64,000 nt of DNA, taken from positions 16,877,550 through 16,941,549 of the forward strand of contig NC_089869.1 of NCBI RefSeq assembly GCF_036373705.1, written 5' to 3'. The stretch's first letter is position 1. Every line of letters begins with the position of its first letter. Shown one piece after another: positions 23,523 through 34,900 of this stretch. Below the pieces are notes generated by a model. The model ran no database searches. It was not told the origin of the DNA and was given only the letters and a program-made list of their open reading frames with translations. The stretch comes from Amia ocellicauda (lineage: Eukaryota > Chordata > Actinopteri > Amiiformes > Amiidae). The position numbers and the translations under genes were made by a program.

Positions 23523-26330
23523 ATGGGGGAAGCTGTAGCTAATGTTGCCAGGAGGATTAATGCAATTGTAGAAGATGAGAAAGACACCCTGGGTAAGTAT
23601 AGAGAAAAATGATCAAAATGATACTTGTTGTACAGTACACTATACAGCTGAGGTGTCACAAAAATGCACTTTCATATCATTTTTGACTGGTACAACTCTT
23701 AGCAGGTAAACATCAGAACAGCAGGTGGTAGTATTATCCACATTTTGAAGCTTTTTTTTCGATTTTTTGAATGGAATGCATGACTTGATATTTTAATATG
23801 CCAAATTTCTTTTGAGATATTATTTGAATAGGCCCTGTGTGTATTTCATTAATATTCCCAGGGTTTCACATTGAATGATATGTTGTGTGGATTTGTAATT
23901 TTGTTTTAATCTTATTATTTATTTGTGTTTAGATCTTTATAACTGCAAACTGATTAGCTTTCCCGATGCAGTCTATAAAGTCTTAAGAAGTGTCATAGAC
24001 AAGATCCATGTCATCACACTGGCGAACAATGAAATTAAAGTAATAAGCAGCAAATTCTTTACCACCTTCACACAGTTAAGAGGTAGGTGTCAGATACAAA
24101 TACAGATGCCTATTTGTGACATTCAACATATAAGTATGTAATTAATATTTTTTCATAATTTAATATGACAGTATTAATGATGTATTCTATTTTTATAACA
24201 ATAGTGTATTTATTTTGCAGAACTGAACATGAAAGGTAATAAGCTAACCAAGCTCCCAGATGAAACTGGCACGATGCTGCACTTGACAAGCATCAACTTG
24301 GCCAGAAATAAATTTTCTGTCTTCCCAGAGAGACTTACTGATATTAAAACTCTTGAAAAGATTGATCTGGAGGGAAATGAAATCACTGGTGAGTACAGGT
24401 GTCTCTGTGAAACATGACCGCATTCTGATTCCTTGAATAAGTCTGCTTTAAAACTAGTTAAAATGCATTAAGCCTTATTCATATTTTAGCTAAGATAATA
24501 AGGAAACAATAAATGCTGCTTTGGGGGAAAGAAACCCATAACAAGTGATTATTGTTTAATTATTAAAATAGTCACAAATACATGATTGAGCAGAATTTAG
24601 CTAAATTAGTATTAATACATGCAATTTCAATGCCTCTGAGAAGGGATTTACGGGCTCTGTGGATCATGCTCAGAGCTGTGAGGGAAACTGGGGCTTTCTT
24701 TTTGATCTTTCCCAGCTCATGTCTCAGGTTACAGGCTGCTTCTGTCGCATGTCGGACTTTATAGTGCAGTACAGTGTTTCAATACTTACTGTTTCCCTGT
24801 CAATTAAAAGCTCAAATCAAATACAAAGTTTTTCCCTGTGAGATACAATTTATATCAGATATGCATGTAATATATACACATTCTCATCTGAAATCAATTG
24901 AATAGGCTACATTTTAAATTCTAATGTTATTATTATTATTTTTTATTTATGCTTTATTTTTTTCTATAATTTGTCTGATCTTTTTTATTGTACATTAACT
25001 TCACCTGAGCAATTAAGACTAGAGAAATTAGTTGTGTTCCATAGCAATACAATTGTTCAAGTCTTTCAAGATATTTCTTCCTTTCACAGTGGACTGTTAA
25101 AACTAACACTTTGTGGTAAAAGTCTCCTGTAATTGAAATGAATAATACATTTCCTGAAAGCAAAGATAGTAGTCTTTTACATATGCAGAGGAGACCTTTT
25201 TAAGGGTTAATGAAGTCAGAATAACTATTGATGGATTGTAAACTAGAACTCTGATGTTCTCCATCACTTCATATCCAGGATTAAATATTTAATTTAATAA
25301 TAATTGAATTATTTGAATGCAATTCAGCTAAAACATCTGAAAAAATATATGAAAAACTGTTTGACAATTTATTTCATATTTTATTTGACAGAAAGTAGCT
25401 TGTGACAGACTAGGAAACCAATTCTGTTTTTAGCAGACTGATTAAAAAGATGTCAACCTATGCTTACATGTGTTAATTTATTCGCAAGTAGCTTTTAGCA
25501 TTTCATCAAAAGTATATCAAATATAGGTATACTTTCACTGTTTGCACAACATTAAGATGTACTTTAACAGCAGCTCAATAATTGGTTAATAATGGTTAAC
25601 AAAAACAACTGAACAGCACATTACTTGTACATTTAAAATAATAAATGCAGCCAAATTATAATTATCATTCAGATTGTGTTAACACAACAGACTAACTAAA
25701 TTATTTACTGAATAAAGAAACTCCATTATAATGTCTTCAGGAACAAATTCAAGAGAACACATCAAGGTCCTCAATGCATAATAAGAACATTATTCTTTGT
25801 ATCTGAATCCCCAAAGCCTTAATGATCATCAGTAATATTTCAAAATGGAATATAGTAAATTATGTACATTTATGTAACAGTGATTAAAAAGGTTATTTGA
25901 ACCATTACTCAGTAAATAGATGCAGAAGACATGAGGACCACATTATCTTGTAGACAAGTCTTGAAAGATGTATAATATTGCCCACGTTTACACAGACATT
26001 GATTATTTTTACGGCAGTTCTGCAGCTGCATCAACAAAACGCCAATCCATACCCCAATGTAGTCTGAATTTTAATTTTAAGGAACTGATCAACATAAGCA
26101 GATGGTCCAATTACAGTACAATTGCATTTTTTACTTTTGTCTGTTTTTTTTTAATGAATGTGCCTTTCATATACTTTTATTTTTATCCTGCAGAAGTACC
26201 AGTGGAAAAGCTCCTGACTATGCCAGCTTTACAGAGTGTAAATTTGAAGTCTAATCCTCTGAACAAAGAGAGTTTAGCAGTCATTAGACCATCCTTAACA
26301 TTTGCGCTATTGACTACTGTTGAAGACTGA
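23523..26330 (+). CDS. lrrc20: Leucine-rich repeat-containing protein 20
   Basis: Coding exons are 23523-23592, 23933-24082, 24221-24388 and 26194-26330, all internal junctions in phase 1, giving 174 aa (human LRRC20 about 184). The protein opens MGEAVANVARRIN and has successive leucine-rich repeats, each following LxxLxLxxNxL: one around ITLANNEIKVIS (exon 2), two in exon 3 (LNMKGNKLTKLP and INLARNKFSVFP, then IDLEGNEIT), and a last one in exon 4 (VNLKSNPLNKE). There is no signal peptide or membrane segment, so it is cytosolic. Its molecular role is poorly known in any species. The start codon is chosen because it matches the family N-terminus and directly follows a splice acceptor. Human LRRC20 isoforms can carry a few extra N-terminal residues (MLKK), not seen here. 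Confidence 0.94.
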
Positions 26331-26973
26331 AGCATGTTCTGCTAAATGAAATTTAGCCTTACAGGATTTTTAACATTTTCCATATTATTTTTTCTTATGG
26401 AATGTAACTTATTATATTTATTTTGCTGTGGTTATGGTTATGGATGAGGACCGAGTTTATTTTCTAAACCTGTTTTAAAGCACCAGAGTGAGTTAACTAC
26501 AAATGTACCACCAAGTGCAGATTTGTTGAGCATGGTTTGGCAGTCTTTCTAGTTTTTTTTAAAAAGGACTATGCATTCATTGAATGTGAAGCTTGTGGAT
26601 TGAATATATTCTTAAGTGCATGGTGCACCAATAATGTAAAATGCCCCGTGTCACCCCAAGAAAATACACCAGCTGGTTTTTCTAAGAATGGACTGTTTAC
26701 GATTTCTCTTTGAGGCAACTTGTTCTAGTTTTGCAGTTTGTAGCAACAATTGGCAAACAATGAAGACAACTGTGGACAGGTTTTACCTTAACAGCTCTTA
26801 TTATGTGTTCTAATTAGTTCTGGAAGTTTTCCAAGAAGGCAGCTGCATGAACTGAAATGAATGCCTAAATTAGAATGTGGATTTAATTTTGCTTGGTGTT
26901 ATTGCCTTCCAGTGGCCAGTTTATTAGATACTGAGTGAAAATGAATCAACACTAATGGATCTGTTTCATTTTC

Positions 26974-26979
26974 AATAAA
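26974..26979 (+). terminator. lrrc20: Polyadenylation signal, lrrc20
   Basis: AATAAA lies about 0.64 kb after the lrrc20 stop codon, followed by T/G-rich sequence (ATTCCTTTTTGGGT). This predicts a short 3' UTR. Confidence 0.6.
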
Positions 26980-27155
26980 TGTACTACTGTATATTCCTTT
27001 TTGGGTATGCCTGGGTCCTTGTCCCTTTCTTTTCAGTTGGGTGACCATACTGTGGGAGTCTCTATCCTATGTCTAAGAAGGGAATAATTAGAGCATAACT
27101 TTGTTTGTAATATGAGTCACCATTTATAATATGAGTGTAACATTATTAATATTAA

Positions 27156-27158
<3 letters not shown>

Positions 27159-27232
<74 letters not shown>
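27159..27232. repeat. (AT)37 microsatellite
   Basis: Uninterrupted AT dinucleotide tract downstream of lrrc20, preceded by short ATTAAT repeats. Confidence 0.97.
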
Positions 27233-27234
<2 letters not shown>

Positions 27235-27739
27235 AGTTATTTTTTGTACCCTGTAATATACTAGATTAACTAAAGTATTTTGTATTCTTACAATGAATAC
27301 ATAGACAGAAATGTTAACTATTTCAATATTTGTAAAGATTACTATTAGTTACATTTGTATTGGTAGTACAGCTCCCTCTCTTTTCAGGTCCACATGAATG
27401 TATAACATGTATCGCTTCAGAAATGTACTCTATTATAAATCCAAGCCTTAATATCAAGCTGCACAGTAGATAAAGGCAAGGCTATGAGATGTTCTGAGTT
27501 CCTCTAATCAAATCCCCCACAAGCTTGGCATAATGGTTAAGTTTCAGAGTATGTGGGCTGTACTGGAAGTACCTGCAAGTGGTGGCATTGTCTGTGATTG
27601 ATAGAGCATGTGCTCTGTCTCAAGAGCAGCTGTACATTGGGAGGATGTAATTGGATTAGATAGTTCGTAAAAGTACATTTAGTTTTATAAATATTTATTA
27701 TAAATTTATATTTACAAATCTGAATATAGGTCATTACAT

Positions 27740-29435
27740 GAAGTGTCATGCACCAAGTTTCACATCTGTCTCATTAGCGATTTGGAAGTAGAAGAGGTAT
27801 GAATATTGTCTAATAATTGTCACTTAATCCAATATTGGCACCAAACGATATGACATATAACATATGAGGGACAACTTCATATAGGCGTCTACCAGCATAC
27901 CAAGTTTGGTGAGTTTCTGTCCAGTAGTTTTCATTTTATGGCCATCTGAAATATATGCCAGAATAATAATAATAACTAGAAGTTGCATGCAACTTTTAAG
28001 GCTTCCAAGCTATATCAGTAGGTTTCAGATTTTAGAAGGCATTTGTAGTTTAAATGCTTATGTTTTTAAATGTGTAATTTTCAATTTCAATCCAATATAG
28101 TATACATTTGAGGTTTTCATTTGTCATGTCATTTGAAGTGTGTATTTCAATCTCAGGGGGCTTGAATATATATTTTTTGATTGCATGTTTCAATTATGTA
28201 AGGTACAGTTGTATTTTTCACTTTATTCTAGCATAAAGGTAAAGTTTTCTTTCTTGTGTCATTCAAGATGCAGAATTCAATTTTCAAACTTGTCCACATG
28301 ATGGAGGTAGAGATCTACATAAGGAATGTCATGATGTGGCTGAAATGTGAGGATGTCATTTTGATTGGTGTACAGCAGCCATGTTTTTTTTGTCCTCTCA
28401 ACTCGGCTTCATCTATTTGGACAGATCATTGTACTAATGTAACTCATTGAAATTTTAAGCACTTCAGGTATTCCGGTTCTGAACATATTCACTGTCGTAA
28501 GTGACATTTTGTAAGGCACATTGCTGCCATGTTGCATCACCAATGGAGACGAATTCAACCTCAATTAAGCATAACATTGCCCTTTATTATTGTTTCAATT
28601 TTGGTGAATTTTTGAATATGGCCTATGAGTTTTTTCTGGGGTGAAATGTTATGCGTTGAAAATATGCATAGTTTTCATACATGCGTATTTATTGGCTTGT
28701 GGCAGCCATGTTTTTGCACTTGTCTTTTGCAAATTTCATAGATTCCAGTCTCTCTGTAACATGGGCAAAGTTTGAACACACTGGGCCCTATAGCTCCGGT
28801 GCAGAATACGTTTTAATATGCTCATGCGAAGAAACATATTTTCCATATGTGTGTACTGTATTGTAGTGTACAGAAAATGTATGCGCATTACATATTTTTT
28901 TTCATTTGCCCATGGCACCCATGTTTTTCATGGGGCAACTTGCCTTTAACAACCTTGGTAGGACTCATGCATGACAATTTGTGTCACAGTGGGTTTTAGC
29001 GGTCTGGAGTAGAAGGCATCATAGGTTGAATCTGAGAACACAGCAGACAAAGCATGCAACCGAGCAACTTCTGTTGAACAAGCATTGTAGTGGGCTATAA
29101 GGTATACATGACAATGAAGCAGCATATGCATGTGTCAGCTGGTTTTGAAGAAGAAGATCTTTGTAGCATTTCACAATTTTGCCACTAAACGCAATATGGC
29201 GGCAGCATCATGTGACCAGCACATGTAGGTATAAGTGGTTTCTAAAGCACTTGTGAGTTTTGTGAGTTTTCATGCATGTATGAGCGCTTTTAGGGACATT
29301 AAAAGTTTTGGCAGAAGGAATACAAACAAACAAACAAACAAATAAATAAATAATAAAAATCCTAACAAAACAATAGACTTCCAGCACTTTGTGCATGGAA
29401 GCCTAATAATAATAATCATAATAATAATAATCCGA
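27740..29435. repeat. Interspersed repeat with internal degenerate units (unclassified)
   Basis: This non-coding block has features of a fish interspersed repeat I know by pattern only. They include the phrase ACCAAGTTTGGTGAGTTTCT near 27900, a simple AATAATAATAA run followed by a 16-bp perfect palindrome AAGTTGCATGCAACTT (27979-27994), and an end block near 29370-29430 with CTTCCAGCACTTTGTGCATG then AATAATAATAAT. Between these, the motif (G/C)CAGCCATGTTTTT or a close variant recurs near 28375, 28524, 28703 and 28918. No transposase or reverse transcriptase is readable. Boundaries are approximate. Confidence 0.45.
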
Positions 29436-30698
29436 CCAACTACAAAAGGTGGTCCAGACACGTTGTTGCTAATAATCAGATATCATTTACATACACATTT
29501 ACATTTAAAACCGTTAGTTAAAATGCTCACCGTAGACCAGATTGTTTACACCTACACTTTCAAACTCACTAACCCACACGTGATCCCCCTCCCCCCAGTT
29601 TTACTGTAAATAATATATCGAATTAATAATTAAAATGCTGCAAACATTCACCATGGCATTTAATGTATATGTAGATAATGTACTCAGAGACAACTGAGAT
29701 ACTGCACCTCTCTTCTGGGAGTTTTAAACCATTTTTGTTTTATTTATCTGTCTGTTGGCAATTGTGGTGTTCTTTTTAGACTGCTATCTGCCTTCAGGGC
29801 TGCTGTGTATGCTCACTGTGGACACATTACAATGCATGATATGGTTTAGAGAGTAGATGAGAGCAGGATTTGTATTGAATATCCAACACTGCTGTTTAAT
29901 ATTTGATATTTGCTTTTAATATTCAGTGCTTGCACTTTGATATTTGATGACTGCAATATCATTAGTGGCTTTTTCTGCATGCAGTAATCCCACTGAAGAA
30001 AGTTGAAAGTAGTCACATCCTTAATTTGAAAATAAAATATTCTGTGTTAATTTCACCAAACATATTTTTGATGTGTGAACACTGACTCAGCTTAGATATA
30101 ACAGTAATGAGTTTTGACTGCCATACCATTAACTTCTATACAACTATATTTAAAAATGTAACATTTTTCTTTATTACCATTATCGTCTTGTGACCAGTCT
30201 CTGTGGATTTATTATATCTGACAGTACCACTGCAGAGCCCCAAAATCTTACTTCTACCAATAGGGATATAACTAATTGGTGTAGCCTTGGAAACAAGAGA
30301 GTTGTGGATAATGATTCATTACTGTTTGCCATGTCTTCTCTGGTGAGACTAACTGTAAAAATAGTTCAGTTATGTTGTTTTTCTGATTTCACATCACATA
30401 ATTATCTTTTGTATTTTTATAGTATAACGTTACATTGCTATTTTCAATATTTATATGGGTGCTGGTGTTTGTATAAAATTATCTTTTCATAAAAGTAACT
30501 GAAGTTATTATTGTGACAGATTGTGATTTGTCAGATGTATTTGGTTTACTTTCAATATGATAGGTATCTTTAAAAGTAATTAATTACTTAATAAAGTGTG
30601 TACCTTATTTTCTGTGCTTTCAGAATTAGAATTAACTATAAACAAAGGATAATTAATGTAATAAGAACTATAAACACTGAAATAAATGATGGTAATTT

Positions 30699-31040
30699 AA
30701 GAACATAAGAAGAACATAAGAAAGTTTACAAATGAGAGGAGGCCATTCGACCCATCCTGCTCATTTAGTGTCCATTAATAACTTAGTGATCCAAGGATCC
30801 TGTCTAGACTATTTGTAAATGTTCCCAAATTTTCAGCTTCAACCACATCGCTGGGGAGTTTGTTCAGATTGTGACAACTCTCTGTGTGAAGAAGTGTCTC
30901 CTGTTTTCCATCTTGAATGCCTTGAAGTCCAATTTCCATTTGTGTCCCCGGGTGCGAGTGTCCCTGCTGATCTGGAAAAGCTCCTCTGGTTTGATGTGGT
31001 GGAAGGTGGAAGGATTGTTGATTGATTTTTCTTATGACAC
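30699..31040. repeat. Interspersed repeat fragment (AAGAACATAAGAAAG family)
   Basis: The block starts AAGAACATAAGAAGAACATA. It contains GAGGAGGCCATTCGACCCAT and continues through a TTCAGCTTCAACCACATCGC-type section. I recognise this consensus as a dispersed repeat in several fish and reptile genomes; its class (probably non-LTR derived) is uncertain. The 68-residue open frame inside it is not a gene. Confidence 0.65.
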
Positions 31041-31154
31041 CTAGCAGCCTACATTGAACACTTCATGCAGAGAAAAACCACTGTCATAGATTAATTATAT
31101 TCTTATTCTAGTCACAGCTGCAAATGCGTTGGCATTTACACACACAAGGTTATA

Positions 31155-31191
31155 GTTTAAACTCTTACACTATATATGTAGGAGTTTAAAC
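31155..31191. repeat. Small inverted repeat
   Basis: The 10-bp arms GTTTAAACTC (31155-31164) and GAGTTTAAAC (31182-31191) are perfect inverted copies around a 17-base loop. They lie between two genes with no adjacent motif to suggest a role. Confidence 0.85.
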
Positions 31192-31849
31192 ATGAATATT
31201 TTCAAATAATTCCTCGGATGTTGCATAGGCTATATAGAAAACTATTAATTCAGATAAGCAAATATATTGTCCTCTACCTGTAGGAAAACCACGCAGATGT
31301 GGTGTATAAATACATTTGAAATAATTGGAATTGATGTGCCTTATATCTAATGCATCTAATTAAGCCGTATAGAATCTATCGCAGATACAGTCACGTTAAC
31401 ACATGGGGGTAAATACAGTGCAAGTTAATACTACAATGAAAAGTCTTAGAATAACCAATGCAGTAAATTAGTTAATTGCGATAATGTCTTTATGCTAACA
31501 TCACCATCATTTTTTGTCTTGCTCCAGTCAGATGCCTGTTGGTTGCACAAGTGCTCTATAGAGAGATATCATTGGGTGTTCAGTGCGCACTGTAAGGGAT
31601 GGGAATGAATAAAACCTTTGCTTCACTAGAATAGTATGATCAATTGTATCGAAAGAGGAGACAACAAATACCAAGCTCAGCAGGTAGACAGACAAGATTT
31701 TAATAAGTTCACCAGACTTATCCGTTTTTTTCCTTTTCGCCTTTTTTATGTACACAGAGTTCGTTCTTTGTGCGCACAAGGAGGACTATATTGGAAAATA
31801 TATTAGTTCAATAACTTCCGATAAAGGCTAATAATTTCCGTTTTTCATC

Positions 31850-31988
31850 TTAAGTACATTTTGAGAGACATTCACCATCTGGAAACCAAGACATATCACT
31901 GAAAAGGATTTACCTGGGCTATTCTGCTGAAAACAAGATTTCATTTAGATCTCTTTTCCGAAGTCTTGAGTCAGACCAATCATGCCAG
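31850..31988 (+). promoter_or_regulatory. npffr1: Candidate first exon of npffr1 (5' UTR plus two codons)
   Basis: An ATG at 31982 is followed after only seven coding bases (ATG CCA G) by a strong donor, AG|GTAAGC, at 31989. Joined to the acceptor at 34385, the reading frame continues in phase (M-P-G-L-T-V-S) into the receptor N-terminus. The transcription start is not defined. The alternative is initiation at Met27 in the next exon (34456). Confidence 0.45.
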
Positions 31989-34900
31989 GTAAGCATGTTG
32001 CTTTACTTAGTACATGTTAAACAGTTTAGTATTGATATTGCTAATATCAAGTGCATTTATTTACACATGTAATGCAATGAAAAACATAATTTTATCCTAA
32101 GCTACTTATAACACATGTCATGCATGCAATATAACTCTGTGTACTCGTTTTGTGTAATGAAGTTTGATTGAAAATTGGGTTGTTTCCCTGTGCAAGACAA
32201 TAACTATATACATATCCCCGGTATAATTAAAAGGTTGTTGCTGTTGAATCTATTGCGTGATTCACAGCATATTATTAAACATTATTACTTGCAACTAAAT
32301 TACCCAATGCCTGAATAATATGGGTATAATATAATATTAGGAATCCCTAATTTTCTCTAGAGTTAAAAGACGTGATTCATATTGAGTCAAACAAAGTAAG
32401 ATTAGATAGATGAGTAGACTTTGACTTCATGAAATTACACATATGAGGGATTTGTATGCCACACAGATGTCTGCATAGGCGGACTGGCCATTGGGCAATT
32501 CTGACAAATGCCAGAAGGGCCGGTCCATTTTTTAGTTCAGTGCCTACCCCCCCTCCAAAACCTGCTGGATAAGGTCTCTCCAGAACCAAGGTTGGAGACC
32601 ACTGGTATAGAACATCAATAAGACATATGGCTGACAAAAGTAAATGTCATTTAGGTTTAAGGTTAGGATTAGATTTAGTGTAAGTGCTAAGCCTAGGTAT
32701 AGGTTTAATGCCAGGGTTATGGTTAAATACAGGGTTTAGACCCCACTGGGGTGAAGTTTGAGGTTTAGGGTGGGATATTGAGTTATTGTCTTGTTTTTAG
32801 AAATAAGAACTGAAAAGCTTATACATTAATTCTGTGAATAACTGGCAAGAAATTATTTCTCTCCCACCAGAAATTAATTGCAAATCGGGAACATTAGTGA
32901 CCACGCACGTCTGACAGATTTCAACAAGCTTGTGTTAATCTTTGTAATTAGTCATTTAAATTGACTTTCTGAGTTTTAATTTAAAAAAGATCTATGTACA
33001 CTTTTATGATTTTGACTTGAAGTGAATAGAACGGGTTTAATCTGCCTTGTCATTGATAGGCTGCCCAATAATGTAATCTCTGCCTCTACTTGGTCATAGT
33101 CTTTTATCAGTGTTCATTTAAAATTACTCTACACATTAATTACATTAATTATCTTAGAGATGGTTGATGGATGACACCCTAAAACATCCCTCTAATTAAA
33201 ATAACATGTACACATAATTGTATACTATTATGTAGCCTGTATTTAGAATTGGTGTAGTCATGTTACATGGTTTCCTATAAAGATCAGAGAGCAGGATATT
33301 TGTTTTTTATATCAAATCTGAATAGGCACATGAAACACCTGTGCCAACTAGTGGGTATAACGTCTGTTCGCAGAGCTGTTTTGTAACGTATTGTTTTCCT
33401 TAGCAAAGCTCAATAAAACATTTGCGTTTTGTACAGATGATGGAGCAGTCTGCCACGTAGATGGAAAAGCTAAAGAATTGAGAACATTTTGAAGGATTCA
33501 ATCCTTAGTATGGGTTACAACATGAACAAATATGAACAAAGAACCCATACATGACTTCACCTGGATAGTTGTTTCCAACACCAAATGAACAAGATTCATT
33601 TTATAAATTGCACAAAAGAAAAAACATGCTTTCAGTTAAGGATTTACATGACTTAAATTCTTAAGGACTAATTACCTGATTACTTGTTTGGATTAATTGT
33701 GAATAGTTAAATATAATCTAAGTAATCTGTACTATAGTGTGACTGTTTGCTGTGAGCTGATAAAATCCCAGCCGGAAGTCATGATTGAGATTCTGTTGAA
33801 AATGTATGCAATTATGGCTGACAGAGACAAAAAGTGAGGTCTATTCCAATGATGGAGAGTACAAAAGCCTCCCTCTCAATCAACAAGCATTCAAATATAC
33901 ACTATATACCCTCAGTGATTTAGCAGGCAGATTGAGGTATGGACCATTTCCCCAGTAGCAGAATCGTTTTAACATCATCTATGTTTAAAGACTGGCATGC
34001 TTATAATCACCACTGGTGGAACTTTGCTTTTGCAATTCACACCAGACTGAAGTTATAGATATCTTTATGAATGGATAAAACAACTTGAATATTCAAGGGT
34101 ATACAGATGGTACTCGCTTGGTCTGCACAACAGTTGGAAAACATTCTGATTTTCATTGATGATACTCCTCAGTACTGCTTATGAGAAAAGGATTTTATGT
34201 GGTACACCCACTCACCACAATATTAAAAGAAAAAAAAATACTTCAAATGCACATAAGACTCAAAATTACCCATAATAAGATATTCATTTTAAGAACAAAT
34301 CTCCAAATGAACAACACATCTGTCTTTTAAAGGAATGAACTGGGAATGTGTTCATAAATGTTTGTTTGTTTTTTGCTTTCTATAGGATTAACTGTTTCTC
34401 CAACTAGTAGCACCTTGGACTCAGAAAATGGACACACCAGTTTATCTCAAGGGAAGATGGACAATTACACCTTCTCTTCCTACTTCCAGCACTCTCTGCC
34501 TGTAGCGACCATATTCATCTTTGCCTATATCCTCATCTTCTTCCTGTGCATGGTTGGCAATATCCTTGTTTGTTTCATTGTGTTAAGAAGTAAGCAGATG
34601 CGAACTGTCACAAACATTTTCATCTTGAACCTAGCCATCAGTGATCTGCTCGTTGGGATATTCTGTATGCCTACTACACTAGTTGACAACTTGATCACAG
34701 GTAAGAATGACTATAAGCACCTTTTTGTAGCTAGTGACTTCGAAACAGCATTCATTTAGTCAGAATGTTATCAGTTATACATTCTCAGATGTTAGAAAGA
34801 CCCTTCATATACCTTAGAACTATTAATTAACAGATTGGGGGGGTTATGTGGGAGAAATGTGGGATGTTAGAAATAATTGTTTGATGGTTTAATGTATTTG

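Noticed and set aside
32650-32780. Interstitial telomere-like sequence
   Set aside because: GGTTAGG-like words recur but no uninterrupted TTAGGG array is present.
34358-34385. ATG at 34358 as the npffr1 start
   Set aside because: The codons before 34386 are a splice acceptor region (TTTGCTTTCTATAG), so this part is intron.
34701-34759. Extension of the npffr1 exon 2 frame to 34759
   Set aside because: It passes a clear GTAAGA donor; the true continuation ([10 protein letters not shown]) lies at 36133.
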